The notes below the pieces were generated by a model that worked only from the letters and a program-made list of their open reading frames with translations, did no database searches and had not been told where the DNA came from. DNA of 61,628 nucleotides from a virus. A program made the position numbers and the translations under genes. Where the stretch lies: the IMG/VR virus record IMGVR_UViG_3300010391_000207, positions 1-61,628 of that record. One strand, written 5' to 3'. Position 1 is the stretch's first letter. Each line of letters opens with the position of its first letter. Shown one piece after another: positions 42,147 through 51,776 of this stretch.

Positions 42147-44575
42147 TCGACTGTGACCTCCAAATCGGCCACGATATTGCGGATGGTGAGCGGCACCGGG
42201 CTGGCTTCCTGGAGATACAGCGAAGGCGCCCGCGCTGTCCCCCGTGGGTACGGGATGGCCTTCACGCCGGACCAGACCGGAATCGTCGTCGCGAAGCTGT
42301 CGGACGAGAACTTCAGGTCGGCCAGGTAGGTCGCGTCCGCGCCCGCATGGCAGCCTAAGGTCTTATAGAAGTTGATGGTCAGGGCGTTGACCCGCGTCGG
42401 CCTACCCAGGCTGTCGGACTCGTTCAAGGACACCACAATGGGCATCGTCTGCAGAATGGACGTGTAGGGCAGGCCGATAGTCGTATTCGTGTAGCCGGAG
42501 GCGGCCGGACTCAAGGCGCCGCTCGCTACCGTGTAGCCGTTGGCTTCCACCGGCCGGGCGTCGGCGAAGAGAGAGACCGTGGCCCCCTCAAGTTGCGCCA
42601 GGCTCGCCTGATTCGTGCCCCCGCAGTCCACGAACCAGCAATCGTTTTGGTCCGTGCCCCAGTTGAGGGGCTGGAACTGCTCTACGTAGCGGACGGAATT
42701 GGAGTCAATCGTCCGCTGCACCACGGCCCAAATCTCATCCTCGTTCGTTCCGGGGATCCGGGCCACGGACTCAAAGTTGTCCGCCCCGTTGGGTCCGGTC
42801 GTCTGCCGGGACCAGGCCTCGACCGCGTGCTGGCGGTGGTAGGTGAAGGACAGTAGTACGCCATCCTCTCGCACGCACCACAGGATGGGGTCCGGGCGCT
42901 CCTGGAAGTCGATCTGGGTGATCCCATCGCCGGTGATGTGCTCGGCTAAGATCGTCATATCCGGGGCGATGTAGCGGTCGGAGGAGTAGGTATAGGTCAG
43001 TTCCCGGACCTTCTGCGCCCCCCGCTCAACGTAGAGAACGGCGTCCACGGCCGCCACCGCCTGGATGTACGCACTCCCGTTCTTGGCCTGGAGCCGGTAG
43101 ACAGGCGGCCACGTCGGGTCGATGGGCTTGTCGGGACTGCCCAGCCGCCCCACGCCCGCCGAGGTGCCGACCATCAGGTACTCCCGGCTCTTCATCCACT
43201 GGATCGGGTTCATGCCCGGTAGTACGTAGGTCCAGGCGTCCGCCGCATCGCCGAGTCCGGTATCGAAATCGTCGTAGTCGTCGTCCTGGCTGCTGGTGAT
43301 ACTGGCCCAGATCGTCTGGGGCCACGCGGCATTGCCCCCGTAGAGGCACCGCTGCTCATGGTGCTCCACGGTGCGCGGCCAGCCGCGGTAGGTGCTCCAC
43401 GCTCCTTCCGCCCAGCGCCAGGTCGGCTCCGTCGAGGCCAGGCTGACCTCCACCGTGCCGATGACCTCGTTGGCGTCGGTATAGGCAGTAATTTTCACGA
43501 CCCCATGGCGCAGGAAGGCGTCGGTGGAAAGAGTGAACTCGCACTTGCGCTCCCCGTGATCGTGCATATTGCCCGTGATGTACTGGTCCTCGATCCGCAC
43601 GCGGTAGAGGGCGTCGTCCTCCGGCTCCATCCCGGAATACAGCACGTTGCCGTTACCCTCGTAGGCACAGGCTTTGATGGTGTTCCACGTTACCCCATCA
43701 TCGTAAGACCGTTGAATCTTGAAAGTGCCGTACCAGTCGCCGGCCGTCGTGACCGTGTACGCCTGATGGCGATAGACGGTCAGCGACTCGCTATTGCCGT
43801 CGTAGTACGGCACCCCAGCCTCTTCCACGCCGTAAGCGTTCACGTCCCAGGCGTACCACGGACCCCAGAAGCGCCCGCGCACGGTTTCGCTGTCCAGCAG
43901 ATGGGTGATCTGCCAGAGTGCTCCGACGTGGTTGGCGTCGAAGATATTGGCGTCGGCGACGAGGTTCACGTCCCCGGTCGTCGCGTCGGCGTAGATGGTA
44001 TAGTTATGGTTCGTGTTCTCGTCGATGAACGGGCCGTTGTTGAAGTCCACGGCGGCAAGCGTCCAGTCGGTGTGACTGGCGGTATTGCGGGTCAGTTTGT
44101 ACGGGGGATAGTCAGGGTGCACCAGCCGCATCGTCTCGGCGTCCTGCACGAACTGGATCTCGAACAGGTCGTTGGCGTCCCAGGGGGCATTGACCTCGTA
44201 GGCGTTGGGACCGCTCGTTACCTGCGCCCCGTTGCGGTAGAACCGAACGTACTCGTCGCCCAACTCCAGGATATAGGCGTCCGAGGTACTGTACTCGAAC
44301 GGAATGATCCGCACGGCGTCGTGACTGTCCTTGACGGTCGCGATGTACTTGGTGCCCGGCCGGCGGGTCACCGGACCCTGCGCCCGGACGATCATATTTT
44401 GTAAGGTCTGCGCCCCGCTCTTGTACTTGGCGAAGTCGATGCGGCTCTGCATCAGGGGCGACATCTCGCCGGCGTTGAAGCTGGTCAGCGAGATACTCTG
44501 CTTGAAGGTGGCCCCCAGCGCGATGGCGCTGAGGATGGATAAGACCGGGACGATGATATTCCATTTGATTTTCAT
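42143..44575 (-). CDS. tail tubular protein B, T7 gp12-like, with signal peptide
   Basis: 810 aa. After a 21-residue Sec-like signal (KIKWNIIVPVLSILSAIALG) comes the canonical opening of this family: SLTSFNAGEMSPLMQSRIDF, then YKSGAQTLQNMIV and a QGPVTRRPGTKYIA block. No start codon lies between the signal and this block, so the hydrophobic N-terminus belongs to the protein. The remainder is a large beta-rich tail nozzle. TAATG overlap with the gp11-like gene. Export of a virion tail protein would be very unusual. Confidence 0.85.
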   Translation of the reverse strand: MKIKWNIIVPVLSILSAIALGATFKQSISLTSFNAGEMSPLMQSRIDFAKYKSGAQTLQNMIVRAQGPVTRRPGTKYIATVKDSHDAVRIIPFEYSTSDAYILELGDEYVRFYRNGAQVTSGPNAYEVNAPWDANDLFEIQFVQDAETMRLVHPDYPPYKLTRNTASHTDWTLAAVDFNNGPFIDENTNHNYTIYADATTGDVNLVADANIFDANHVGALWQITHLLDSETVRGRFWGPWYAWDVNAYGVEEAGVPYYDGNSESLTVYRHQAYTVTTAGDWYGTFKIQRSYDDGVTWNTIKACAYEGNGNVLYSGMEPEDDALYRVRIEDQYITGNMHDHGERKCEFTLSTDAFLRHGVVKITAYTDANEVIGTVEVSLASTEPTWRWAEGAWSTYRGWPRTVEHHEQRCLYGGNAAWPQTIWASITSSQDDDYDDFDTGLGDAADAWTYVLPGMNPIQWMKSREYLMVGTSAGVGRLGSPDKPIDPTWPPVYRLQAKNGSAYIQAVAAVDAVLYVERGAQKVRELTYTYSSDRYIAPDMTILAEHITGDGITQIDFQERPDPILWCVREDGVLLSFTYHRQHAVEAWSRQTTGPNGADNFESVARIPGTNEDEIWAVVQRTIDSNSVRYVEQFQPLNWGTDQNDCWFVDCGGTNQASLAQLEGATVSLFADARPVEANGYTVASGALSPAASGYTNTTIGLPYTSILQTMPIVVSLNESDSLGRPTRVNALTINFYKTLGCHAGADATYLADLKFSSDSFATTIPVWSGVKAIPYPRGTARAPSLYLQEASPVPLTIRNIVADLEVTVE

Positions 44576-45471
44576 TATCCTTGCGTCCTTCGTTCAAAGA
44601 CCGTCAGCGGCCGGGTCCGGTCCTTATGGGTGTTCTGCGCGGCCCAGGCGCCGGGCTTGGCCAGTGCTTCGTACTCCTTCAAGAGCCACGTCCGCCGCTC
44701 GTAGTCCTTGGCGTCCAGGCACATTTCCGCCGCGAGTCGGGTGGCCAGGGCCGCCTTGAAGGACTCCGGGTAGTATTGCGGCTGGTCGCTGCGGCCGGCC
44801 GTGCCCCCGGAAGTCGTCTGGACGTAGGCTAAATACTTGATGTAGGCGCTGTCGCCGTCCTCGTTCGTCAGGTCGTTCGAGGCCAGCAGGAAGCCCGTTG
44901 AATCGTTCTCGTAGGCCACGGCTTCGGCCCAGGCCGCCCCGAGACTGCCGTCCTCGTCGTAGAGCGTCCAGTTGCCGTCCCCATCGTTGTCCGGCGGTTG
45001 GCCGTCGCTGGCATTGTCAACGCTCGTATGGTCGGTATCGCAGTAGTAGGCTTGGTCGTCCGTGCCCACCACGACATGGGAGTAGCCCTTGAAGAACATC
45101 AGGTCGCAGTCGTAGAAGGTGCTGGGCTTGCCCTCGGCCACTTGCCCCACTAAGGCCAGAAAGTCGGCCGGTAGCTCGAACAGGTAACTCCATCCTCCGC
45201 AAGCGTGATTGACCTTGCGCGGTTGGCCCTGATCGGCGAAGTCGCCGGCGAAGTCCGGCTGGATGTCCTCCAGGACCTGCTTGAGGATGGGTTCGTAGAG
45301 CATGACGGCCAGCCGCTTGTCGGCCTCACTGCCCACATCGATGGTCGTCCAGTCGGCGAACTCCGCGTCTGTGATACTGGTGAACAGCAGGGAAGCGTCC
45401 GCCGTGCGTCCGCCGACGAGAATGGCCAGGGCACGGTTGACGATGGCTCTTTTTGAAGCGTTGTCCGCCAT
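44575..45471 (-). CDS. tail tubular protein A, T7 gp11-like
   Basis: 298 aa. N-terminal KRAIVNRALAILVGGR, a helix ending in LYEPILKQVLEDIQPDF, YLFELPADFLALV and a C-terminal SFKAALATRLAAEM helix follow the gp11/gatekeeper family order. An acidic Asp/Gly/Asn-rich insert (DNASDGQPPDNDGDGN) lies in the middle. AAGGAGCCATT before the ATG. No signal peptide, unlike its neighbours. Confidence 0.85.
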   Translation of the reverse strand: MADNASKRAIVNRALAILVGGRTADASLLFTSITDAEFADWTTIDVGSEADKRLAVMLYEPILKQVLEDIQPDFAGDFADQGQPRKVNHACGGWSYLFELPADFLALVGQVAEGKPSTFYDCDLMFFKGYSHVVVGTDDQAYYCDTDHTSVDNASDGQPPDNDGDGNWTLYDEDGSLGAAWAEAVAYENDSTGFLLASNDLTNEDGDSAYIKYLAYVQTTSGGTAGRSDQPQYYPESFKAALATRLAAEMCLDAKDYERRTWLLKEYEALAKPGAWAAQNTHKDRTRPLTVFERRTQG

Positions 45472-45483
45472 AATGGCTCCTTG

Positions 45484-47309
45484 CTACGGGTCCGTCCCAT
45501 CCTGTTGATAGTGCGTGACATCTCCCGCCCCCTGTCCGGTCGTGCCGGTCCTGTCGAAATAGTAGACTGGGCTCTTGGAGGCCGCGAGACTGCTGCGCAG
45601 CTCGTACAAAAAGCCGCCATAGACCGGCCCAAGGATCCAGACTTTACCCCGGCCTCCGGCGTGAAGCTCAGCGGCTCATCGACCGTGACATCCCGGCTGG
45701 TGACGTACTGCTCGATCCACCGGACCTCACTATGGCTGTCCGTCGCGTCCTGGACCATGATGGCGTGCACCCAGTAGGCGTCGTTGACATCCTGCCCCGC
45801 TGTGATCGTGAAGTTGTTGGCGTCGTTCGGCACGGCCACGGTCGTCGTGACCACGGCCAGCAGGTCCGTCATCAACTTGATGGCGGCCAGCACGACGCTG
45901 TTGGCGTCCATGCCGGCGACGACCTTATCCCCGATCTCGGATAGTCCCAGCTCCAGGAGCAGCGGATTGTTCACGTTGTCGAGGTATACCGCCCGCGTCG
46001 AGGTATACCCCTGGCCGGTCATGGCCGCTTGGATGTCCGCCAGGGTCAAACCGCCGCCGGGCGTGCTCGTATCGGCCACCAGGCTGCCGGTCGGCGTGAA
46101 GGCATAGTAAGTGGTCGTATCAGGCGATGCCCCCGACCAGTTGCCCGTAATGGCCAGTGTGTCGTTGGCGTCCCAACTGTCGCGCACGCCGTATACGTCT
46201 CCGCTGGAACCTGTCCCGCTGCGCAGGACCACGAAGCCCGTGAGATTGTCCGCCGTCACATCCCCACTGGCCAGTTGAATGGTATTCGACGTGCCGCCCT
46301 GGCCGACTCCTTCCGCCGAGAAATAGGAGGTCGGCGCAATCTCCAGCGCATAGGTCGTCGTGGCGTTCGGGATGCCCAGCGGCCAGGTGCCCGCGATAGT
46401 CATGGTCCTCGTACCGCCGATGTAGGCCAATCCGATCTGGTTCGTCGGCGCGCCCGTGCCAGTCAGGAGCCGGATCGTGCAGGGGATGTAGGCGTTGTTA
46501 TCGGTCGAGGAATCGGCCTGCAGGACGATGGTATTCGACGTTCCGCCCGCCTGCGCGGTCCCGGAAATCGTCAGCGGGTCCCCGCCGCCCGAACGCTGCG
46601 CCCACCATCCCCAACTGTTCTTCTTCTTGTTGTTGGAGAGAAGATCGTCCTCGATCTCGTCGATGAAGGAGGCGGCTAACTCGTCGCTGGTGAAGGCGTT
46701 CGTGGCAATGGCCGCCGCCGTCAGGGCGTTATTGGAGAACGAACCGACCTTGACGGCCGTGGCGTCGAGGTCCATCACCGTCGTGTCCTCATCGAGGGCC
46801 GTCAGGATCCGCGTCGCGTAGCCCCAGATATCGGCCGGCGTCACGGCTACGGCGCCGATTTCCGTGAGGATGTCGGTCAGGTTGGGATCGCTCGCATTGT
46901 ACCGGGCGTTCCAGGCGCTGCCGGTCAGCACGTAAATATAGGGCGGCGTGAAGAAGTAGTTCGGGTCCGTGCCGGTCAGATTGGGGTCGTTCACGTCCAG
47001 AACAAGGATTCCCGGCGTGCTCGTATCGGTCGCGTCGAGGTTACAGGAGAACATTCCGCGCGCCAGATGGGCGGGCGCGGTCCCTTCATGTTTATTGGCG
47101 AAGGCTGCGCCATTCTTCGACAGTTGGATGTCCGTCGCCCCCAGGGTCAGGGCGGTGGCCCGCGCCCCGTTCGGGTCCCAGAAGGGTCCGATGGTCAAGG
47201 TGACCGCCGTGGATTGCTTGACCTCGATCCCGCTCGCGACGGACAGGAAGAAGAATCCGAGCAGCAGAGTCAGGAACAGGACGATGCCGATTTTGAGGGT
47301 ATTCTTCAT
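45484..47309 (-). CDS. large beta-rich tail/appendage protein with signal peptide; frameshift near the 3' end
   Basis: About 608 aa if frameshift-corrected. GGAGGCGCAGACC before the ATG. Signal-like start (KNTLKIGIVLFLTLLLGFFF) followed by beta domains with repeated TSNTI-x-LASG and TTTYxxEI-type units (two SNTIVLQ/SNTIQLA blocks). At 45647-45650 a CCCC run (GGGG in the coding strand) marks a -1 shift. The downstream frame gives VWILGPVYGGFLYELRSS and ends at 45484, just before the gp11-like gene, whereas the uninterrupted frame runs to 45150 through that gene. Confidence 0.7.
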
Positions 47310-48046
47310 GGTCTGCGCCTCCGTTCCTCCTGGTAAAGGCGGTGGATGATGCGCCGGTCGGCGGCGGGCGGCGGGGCTCCGCCTTCCCCAGCCCCGAGCA
47401 CTTGGACGCCCGCCAATTCCACGCGGGGCATAGGCTGGGAGCCGATGATCTGGACGCCCGCCAATTCCACGCGGGGCATAGGCTGGGAGCCGATGATCTG
47501 GACGCCCGCCAATTCCACGCGGGCCAGGGGAGCGCCGAGGATCAACTCGAATTCGGCGACCTCCGTGTATGTGCCGCCGTTGTCGGCCGTGATATTCAGC
47601 CGGTAGCCGCGATAGGCGGTCGTGTTGGCGAAGCTGAACGTCCGCTGCTCGCCGTCGCCCCAGGCCGTCTGGTCGGCGGGCGCGCTCAGATCGGTATAGG
47701 TCGAGCCGTTGTAGCCCTGGAGCTTGAAGGTCTTCGGGGCGCCCGCTTGGTTGCCCGCCCCGCTGCGGGCGGTGATCGTGCAGCTCGTGACGATCTTGGT
47801 ATTGTAGCCGCCCCAATCGTACATGAGCCAGCACGTGCCCGAACCGGCGTCGGTCGTGCTCCACCACGTCGCGGCGGCGTCGTCCAGCGACTTCCAGGCG
47901 TAGTAGGTGCTGGAGAGTTGGGTACTGGCCGAAGCAGTCCCGGAAGGCGCGGTGTTGCTCGTCATGTCGGGTATCGCGTCCGCCCCCAGGGCGGCCGAGA
48001 CCGAAACGAGCAGGAGGCCTATTGCAGACAGCAGCCGATCTTTCAT
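47306..48046 (-). CDS. F5/8 type C (discoidin)-like carbohydrate-binding appendage protein, signal peptide
   Basis: 246 aa. Signal peptide KDRLLSAIGLLLVSVSAALG with an ALGA cleavage area. Residues ~30-170 follow the discoidin/galactose-binding order (ASASTQLSSTYYAWKSLDDA, ATWWSTTDAGSGTCWLMYDW, GAPKTFKLQGYNGSTYTDL, YRGYRLNITADNG). A 48-bp tandem repeat then gives a 16-residue unit (VELAGVQIIGSQPMPR) nearly three times. ATGA coupling to the next gene. Probably binds host surface glycans. Confidence 0.8.
   Translation of the reverse strand: MKDRLLSAIGLLLVSVSAALGADAIPDMTSNTAPSGTASASTQLSSTYYAWKSLDDAAATWWSTTDAGSGTCWLMYDWGGYNTKIVTSCTITARSGAGNQAGAPKTFKLQGYNGSTYTDLSAPADQTAWGDGEQRTFSFANTTAYRGYRLNITADNGGTYTEVAEFELILGAPLARVELAGVQIIGSQPMPRVELAGVQIIGSQPMPRVELAGVQVLGAGEGGAPPPAADRRIIHRLYQEERRRRP
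47403..47524. repeat. 48-bp tandem repeat, 2.5 copies
   Basis: Two identical 48-bp units (starting TGGACGCCCG at 47403 and 47451) and a partial third (47499-47524). In frame (16 codons) inside the discoidin-like gene; copy number may vary by slippage. Confidence 0.9.
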
Positions 48047-48056
48047 TTTCTCTCCG

Positions 48057-49205
48057 TCAAGGGGCCGTCAATTCCGTGGTTTCCCAGCCGAGTTCCGCAC
48101 TGCCCAGCGCCGCCGTCGTCCAGGCATCGTTCGGCGGCGAGAGGGCGGGGTTCTTGTACCAGACGTATTCCCGCAGATCGCACGTGTCGGCGGGCAACGT
48201 CACCTCATCCCCGTAGTACCGCGTCCCGCCGATCTTCACGTAGGGCCTGAACTTGGCGGTGCCGCCGCCGGGATTGCGGCAGTAGGCCCGGATAGTCACG
48301 GCATGAATCGTCGTGAAGGAATTCGGCGTGATCGCGACCCCCGCCCGCTGGCCGACGGTGTCGCTCTGCGTGTAATTGGTCGCGTAAGCGGACCCCACGA
48401 CGTTGATCGACTGATAAACCGAGGCCGCCGTGTGCGTCCAATCGTGGCCGGTGCCGTCAGCGGTGGGCAGGTGACCGTCGAGTTTTTGGTCGCCGAGCCG
48501 GTCGTTGAAGGGGGCGTCCCCGGATGAATCGAGAATGTAAAGATCATCGTAGTAGGTGTTGAAGGAAGTAGTACTCGCCTGTCCTCCGAGCATCAACTGA
48601 CCGAACCCGCCCGCCCCGGATTGGCGTAGATTCAGACTGGAAGTCAAAGCGATTTTCTCCACCCCATCAACCCAGACCTGCACCGTATCCGTCCCATCGC
48701 AGGTGAACTGAACCTCCAAAAACTGAAATACGTCAAACGTAATCGCTCCGTCCGCACTCTCGGCCAGCACCGCTCCGCCGTAAGCGGCCTTCACGCGAAT
48801 CCGACCGACGTTCGTTACGTCGAGACAAAATTGCGTCGCGGCCGCGGCGGAGCGCACCCGAATCATCTCCGTGCTCGCCGCGGCACAATATTGCGGCTTC
48901 ACCCGCACGCCGAACACGCCGTCCACCTTATCCGCCGGTAGGCGCACGCCCCAATAGTAACCACTCTGGACACCGTTCGCGTTTCCGGATATATAGAGAC
49001 ATGGCCCGCCTCTGGCGCCGAACGAGGTAGCTAAATAGGCAGCGCCGGCAGCGAACATGCGTGAATCCAAAACACAGTTGGTGGTGGCCCACGGTCCGTT
49101 ATAGCCGTAAAGATCGAATCCTTCTTGAATCAGCAGAGCCGCGGGAGCGGGACGGAGAATCCAGGAAACGAGGAAAAGCGCCGACAGGATTAGGCGTCGC
49201 ATCAT
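48057..49205 (-). CDS. lectin-like appendage protein with signal peptide, 382 aa
   Basis: AAAGGAGTTTCGCC before the first of two ATGs. Signal peptide MRRLILSALFLVSWILRPAP followed by ALLIQEGFDLYGY, the start of a concanavalin/laminin-G-like phage domain (FQFLEVQFTCDGTDTVQVW, YYDDLYILDS). No alternative start follows the signal. C-terminal beta domain with Asn/Thr-rich strands. Likely tail appendage. Confidence 0.7.
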   Translation of the reverse strand: MMRRLILSALFLVSWILRPAPAALLIQEGFDLYGYNGPWATTNCVLDSRMFAAGAAYLATSFGARGGPCLYISGNANGVQSGYYWGVRLPADKVDGVFGVRVKPQYCAAASTEMIRVRSAAAATQFCLDVTNVGRIRVKAAYGGAVLAESADGAITFDVFQFLEVQFTCDGTDTVQVWVDGVEKIALTSSLNLRQSGAGGFGQLMLGGQASTTSFNTYYDDLYILDSSGDAPFNDRLGDQKLDGHLPTADGTGHDWTHTAASVYQSINVVGSAYATNYTQSDTVGQRAGVAITPNSFTTIHAVTIRAYCRNPGGGTAKFRPYVKIGGTRYYGDEVTLPADTCDLREYVWYKNPALSPPNDAWTTAALGSAELGWETTELTAP

Positions 49206-49218
49206 GGCGAAACTCCTT

Positions 49219-49611
49219 TTACTTCACCAGATAGAGCATCACGTCCACCGTCATGCCGGACGCCCCGGGATCGTCGGAAGGCGTGATCGTCGCCGTCAGT
49301 ACGCCGGTCGCCAGGAAGGGATTGAAGCTGGCGTCCTGGACGGCCTTATAGCTGCGGGCAAAGTAGGTGGTCGTCGCGGCCTCGGCGATCCCGGCCTGCG
49401 TGAACAGCGTCACCCCGTTCTCGTCCGTAATCGTTACCGTGGCCGTGCGGTTGCCCGTGTTGTCGTTGACGGCGACGGCGATCTGCTCGCACACGCCGTT
49501 GACCTTCATGGTCTTGGCCACGGCGGCCGTCACGCCATCGGCCCAGGTCGCCTGCGCGAAGTCCAGCCGGGCGACGGGTTGTTTGTCGGCGCGATAATCG
49601 TTACTTGCCAT
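49219..49611 (-). CDS. structural protein, 130 aa
   Basis: AAAGGATAACGC before the ATG. Beta-sandwich composition (TATVTITDENGVTLF, VLTATITPSDDPG, TVDVMLYLVK). No signal peptide. Probably a small tail or head-surface protein; family not recognised. Confidence 0.7.
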   Translation of the reverse strand: MASNDYRADKQPVARLDFAQATWADGVTAAVAKTMKVNGVCEQIAVAVNDNTGNRTATVTITDENGVTLFTQAGIAEAATTTYFARSYKAVQDASFNPFLATGVLTATITPSDDPGASGMTVDVMLYLVK

Positions 49612-49634
49612 GCGTTATCCTTTCCGGTTCCAAA

Positions 49635-49748
49635 TCAGGGGTCCTGAGAATCGTCCCGCGCCGGGTACACGTACAGGTGCCCCGTCGCCTGGTAGACGCG
49701 TATCACCTGCCGCTGCTGCCAGCGGGGCCAGCGATACAGTTCTACCAC
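49635..49748 (-). CDS. short basic/aromatic protein, 37 aa
   Basis: GTG start overlapping the upstream stop by 7 nt (GTGGTAG). Rich in Trp, Tyr, Arg and Gln (ELYRWPRWQQRQVIRVY). Small virion-region protein of unknown role. Confidence 0.5.
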   Translation of the reverse strand: MVELYRWPRWQQRQVIRVYQATGHLYVYPARDDSQDP

Positions 49749-50278
49749 AGGAAAGGGAGATATTCGTCCGGGACATAACCCGCTCCCACAATGGTGTAGC
49801 GATTCACTTTCGGCTGTCCGTTCTTGCCCGGCTGCGAGACGGCATCGACCACGATGTACCAGGGGCCGGGCACCGAGGCCGCTTCCAACCGCCAGGTCTT
49901 CGATTTCTTCGTATTGGCGTCCTGGTCCACGAACGCCGCCAGGCCCACCGTCGTCGTCCCCTCCACGGAGACGATCCGGACCTCCTTGACCCAATCGTTC
50001 GTGGGACCCCAGCGGGTCAATAAGCCGCAGGGCACCAGCCACAGGTCCGGGTCGTTGGCCGCTTTGAGCGGATCATGGAGGGCCGGCAGCAACGTGCCCT
50101 TGATCTTCGTGCTGTCCCACGGCCAGCCGGCCGGCAGGTCGTTCACCGAGTAGGTTCGATCCGTTTGGCCCAGCAGGTACGACGCCAAGCCCGGCGCGAC
50201 GTGCGTTAGTTTCTCTCCGCCCCAGGTTAGCGCCGCCGGCAGCAGGAGCGCCAAAAGCCAAAGTGTTTGTCGCCGCAT
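49742..50278 (-). CDS. secreted-type virion-region protein, 178 aa
   Basis: AAGGGTAATTCG before the ATG. Clear signal-like start (RRQTLWLLALLLPAALTWGG). The mature part is beta-rich with VRIVSVEGTTTVGLAAFV and PGPWYIVVDAVSQP. No family recognised. One of the cluster of signal-bearing late genes. Confidence 0.65.
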   Translation of the reverse strand: MRRQTLWLLALLLPAALTWGGEKLTHVAPGLASYLLGQTDRTYSVNDLPAGWPWDSTKIKGTLLPALHDPLKAANDPDLWLVPCGLLTRWGPTNDWVKEVRIVSVEGTTTVGLAAFVDQDANTKKSKTWRLEAASVPGPWYIVVDAVSQPGKNGQPKVNRYTIVGAGYVPDEYLPFLW

Positions 50279-50303
50279 CGAATTACCCTTTCAGATAGGC
50301 GGC

Positions 50304-50340
50304 CCGGCCGGATGGCCTGTGGAGGAGCGAATCCGGCCGG
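50304..50340. other. intergenic 10-bp hairpin
   Basis: CCGGCCGGAT and ATCCGGCCGG are perfect inverses with a 17-nt loop, between the fiber gene and the next leftward gene. No T-run follows, so a processing or stability element is more likely than a terminator. Confidence 0.6.
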
Positions 50341-50358
50341 TGTCCGCAACAAAGCCCC

Positions 50359-51702
50359 TTAAATCTCGCTGACCGTCACCCAAACACTGGCAATCTCAAT
50401 GTCCGTCGTCGCGGCCGTTGTGCCTGTCACCAAAATATAGAAGGACTCATCCAGGGCCACGACCTCGGCCAACGAACTCTTGCCATCGGTGGAAATGATC
50501 TTGTAATCGGCCGTTTTGGAAATCTGGGTGATCGCGCCAATACTCGCATCCGCGTACCCGGCGGTAGCTTCCGTATGCTTGCGCAGATCGGCATCCAAGG
50601 TCGCCGTATTGCCTGCCGAGTCGATTTGACCGTTGAGGCCAAACGCCGTGATGGTCCAACCGACTTTTAGAGGTATCGTGATCGGGATGACGATATTCTC
50701 GGCGGTCTGAGTCGCCGGCAGGGTAGCCAGACAAACACTGTCCGCCGCTCCCAGGACCCAGCCGGCACCGGAAGCACCCAGCTTGGCGTAGGCAATCGTT
50801 TGGACATAGGTTTGCGACGCGCGGGACACATTGCCCGTAAGAACGATCCCGCCGGACCCCGCCTGGATCGTCGTTGTGGACGTTCCATCGGTACTGCCCA
50901 CCGTCACTGTCTTCGCGGCCGCGCCCGTGCCAATATCAATAGCTTGGATACTGGCCCCGGTCCCCACGGAAACCGTCCCCGTAGAGCTTCCGGTGGCAAT
51001 ATTGACCGCGAAGTTGGAGCTCGGATTGAGGCTGATTGCCGCGCCATTGATCGTGGCGCCCCCCTGGCCCGTAAGCAAACCGCTCATTCCCAAGGTAGTT
51101 ACGCCGCTCACGACCCCGGCGGTTGTCACATTCAGGCCCGTGGAGGTGACGGCAAAACTGGCGGTAGCGGCCCCGATGGCAATGGCCGGCGTGTCGCCGT
51201 TGGTGCCCATGATGAGGTTGCGCCACGCGGTGCCGTCCACGTCGTACACCTGGAGTCCCAGCACTTCCGCCGTCGTGGTGCTCGGCCGGATGTACTCGCC
51301 GTTGGTCATGGCAATGTCGCTGGTGATGGTGCCGCCGGCGAAACTTCCGGCGTTCGCCACCCAGGACAGCACCCCGGCGTCCGTGGAGCTCAGGACGTAG
51401 CCGGTGGTAGCCGCGTAGGCCGTGGGCAGGGTCAAGGTCAGATTGGCCGACTGGTTGCCGCCCTGAACCTTCGTGTAGTAGGTAGCCCCGGTACTCTCAA
51501 GGATCCGAATGGCGTCAAACGCCGTGATTCCCTCGTAGAGTCCCTCGACGGTGCCCCAGAGGTTGTAGAGCGCGTCGTTGGTGCCGCCCGAGCCGAGATA
51601 GCCCCGGTTGTTGACATAGTACGCTTGATCGTAGGTCATGGCCCCGTACAGCGTCCCGCACAGGGCCGCGAGCAGCAGGGCAACGAGAATGGTGCGTTTC
51701 AT
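50359..51702 (-). CDS. tail fiber-like beta-repeat protein with signal peptide, 447 aa
   Basis: GGAGATTCACAC before the ATG. Signal peptide KRTILVALLLAALCGTLYG, then a fiber-type body of short Gly/Thr/Ser/Val strands (VSVGTGASIQAIDIGTGAAA, KTVTVGSTDGTSTTTIQAGS) typical of trimeric fiber shafts. The C-terminal ~130 residues form a different globular beta domain. An internal ATG after the signal lacks a good ribosome binding site. Confidence 0.75.
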   Translation of the reverse strand: MKRTILVALLLAALCGTLYGAMTYDQAYYVNNRGYLGSGGTNDALYNLWGTVEGLYEGITAFDAIRILESTGATYYTKVQGGNQSANLTLTLPTAYAATTGYVLSSTDAGVLSWVANAGSFAGGTITSDIAMTNGEYIRPSTTTAEVLGLQVYDVDGTAWRNLIMGTNGDTPAIAIGAATASFAVTSTGLNVTTAGVVSGVTTLGMSGLLTGQGGATINGAAISLNPSSNFAVNIATGSSTGTVSVGTGASIQAIDIGTGAAAKTVTVGSTDGTSTTTIQAGSGGIVLTGNVSRASQTYVQTIAYAKLGASGAGWVLGAADSVCLATLPATQTAENIVIPITIPLKVGWTITAFGLNGQIDSAGNTATLDADLRKHTEATAGYADASIGAITQISKTADYKIISTDGKSSLAEVVALDESFYILVTGTTAATTDIEIASVWVTVSEI

Positions 51703-51743
51703 GTGTGAATCTCCAAAACGAAATTTCGTTCTTGTGGAAGAAG

Positions 51744-51776
51744 CCCCGGACGGCCCGCCTTGACAGGCCGCCCGGG
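51744..51776. other. intergenic hairpin upstream of fiber gene
   Basis: CCCGG/CCGGG with an inner GGCC/GGCC stem between the cement and fiber genes. Might attenuate transcription so that capsid genes are expressed above tail genes. Confidence 0.5.
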
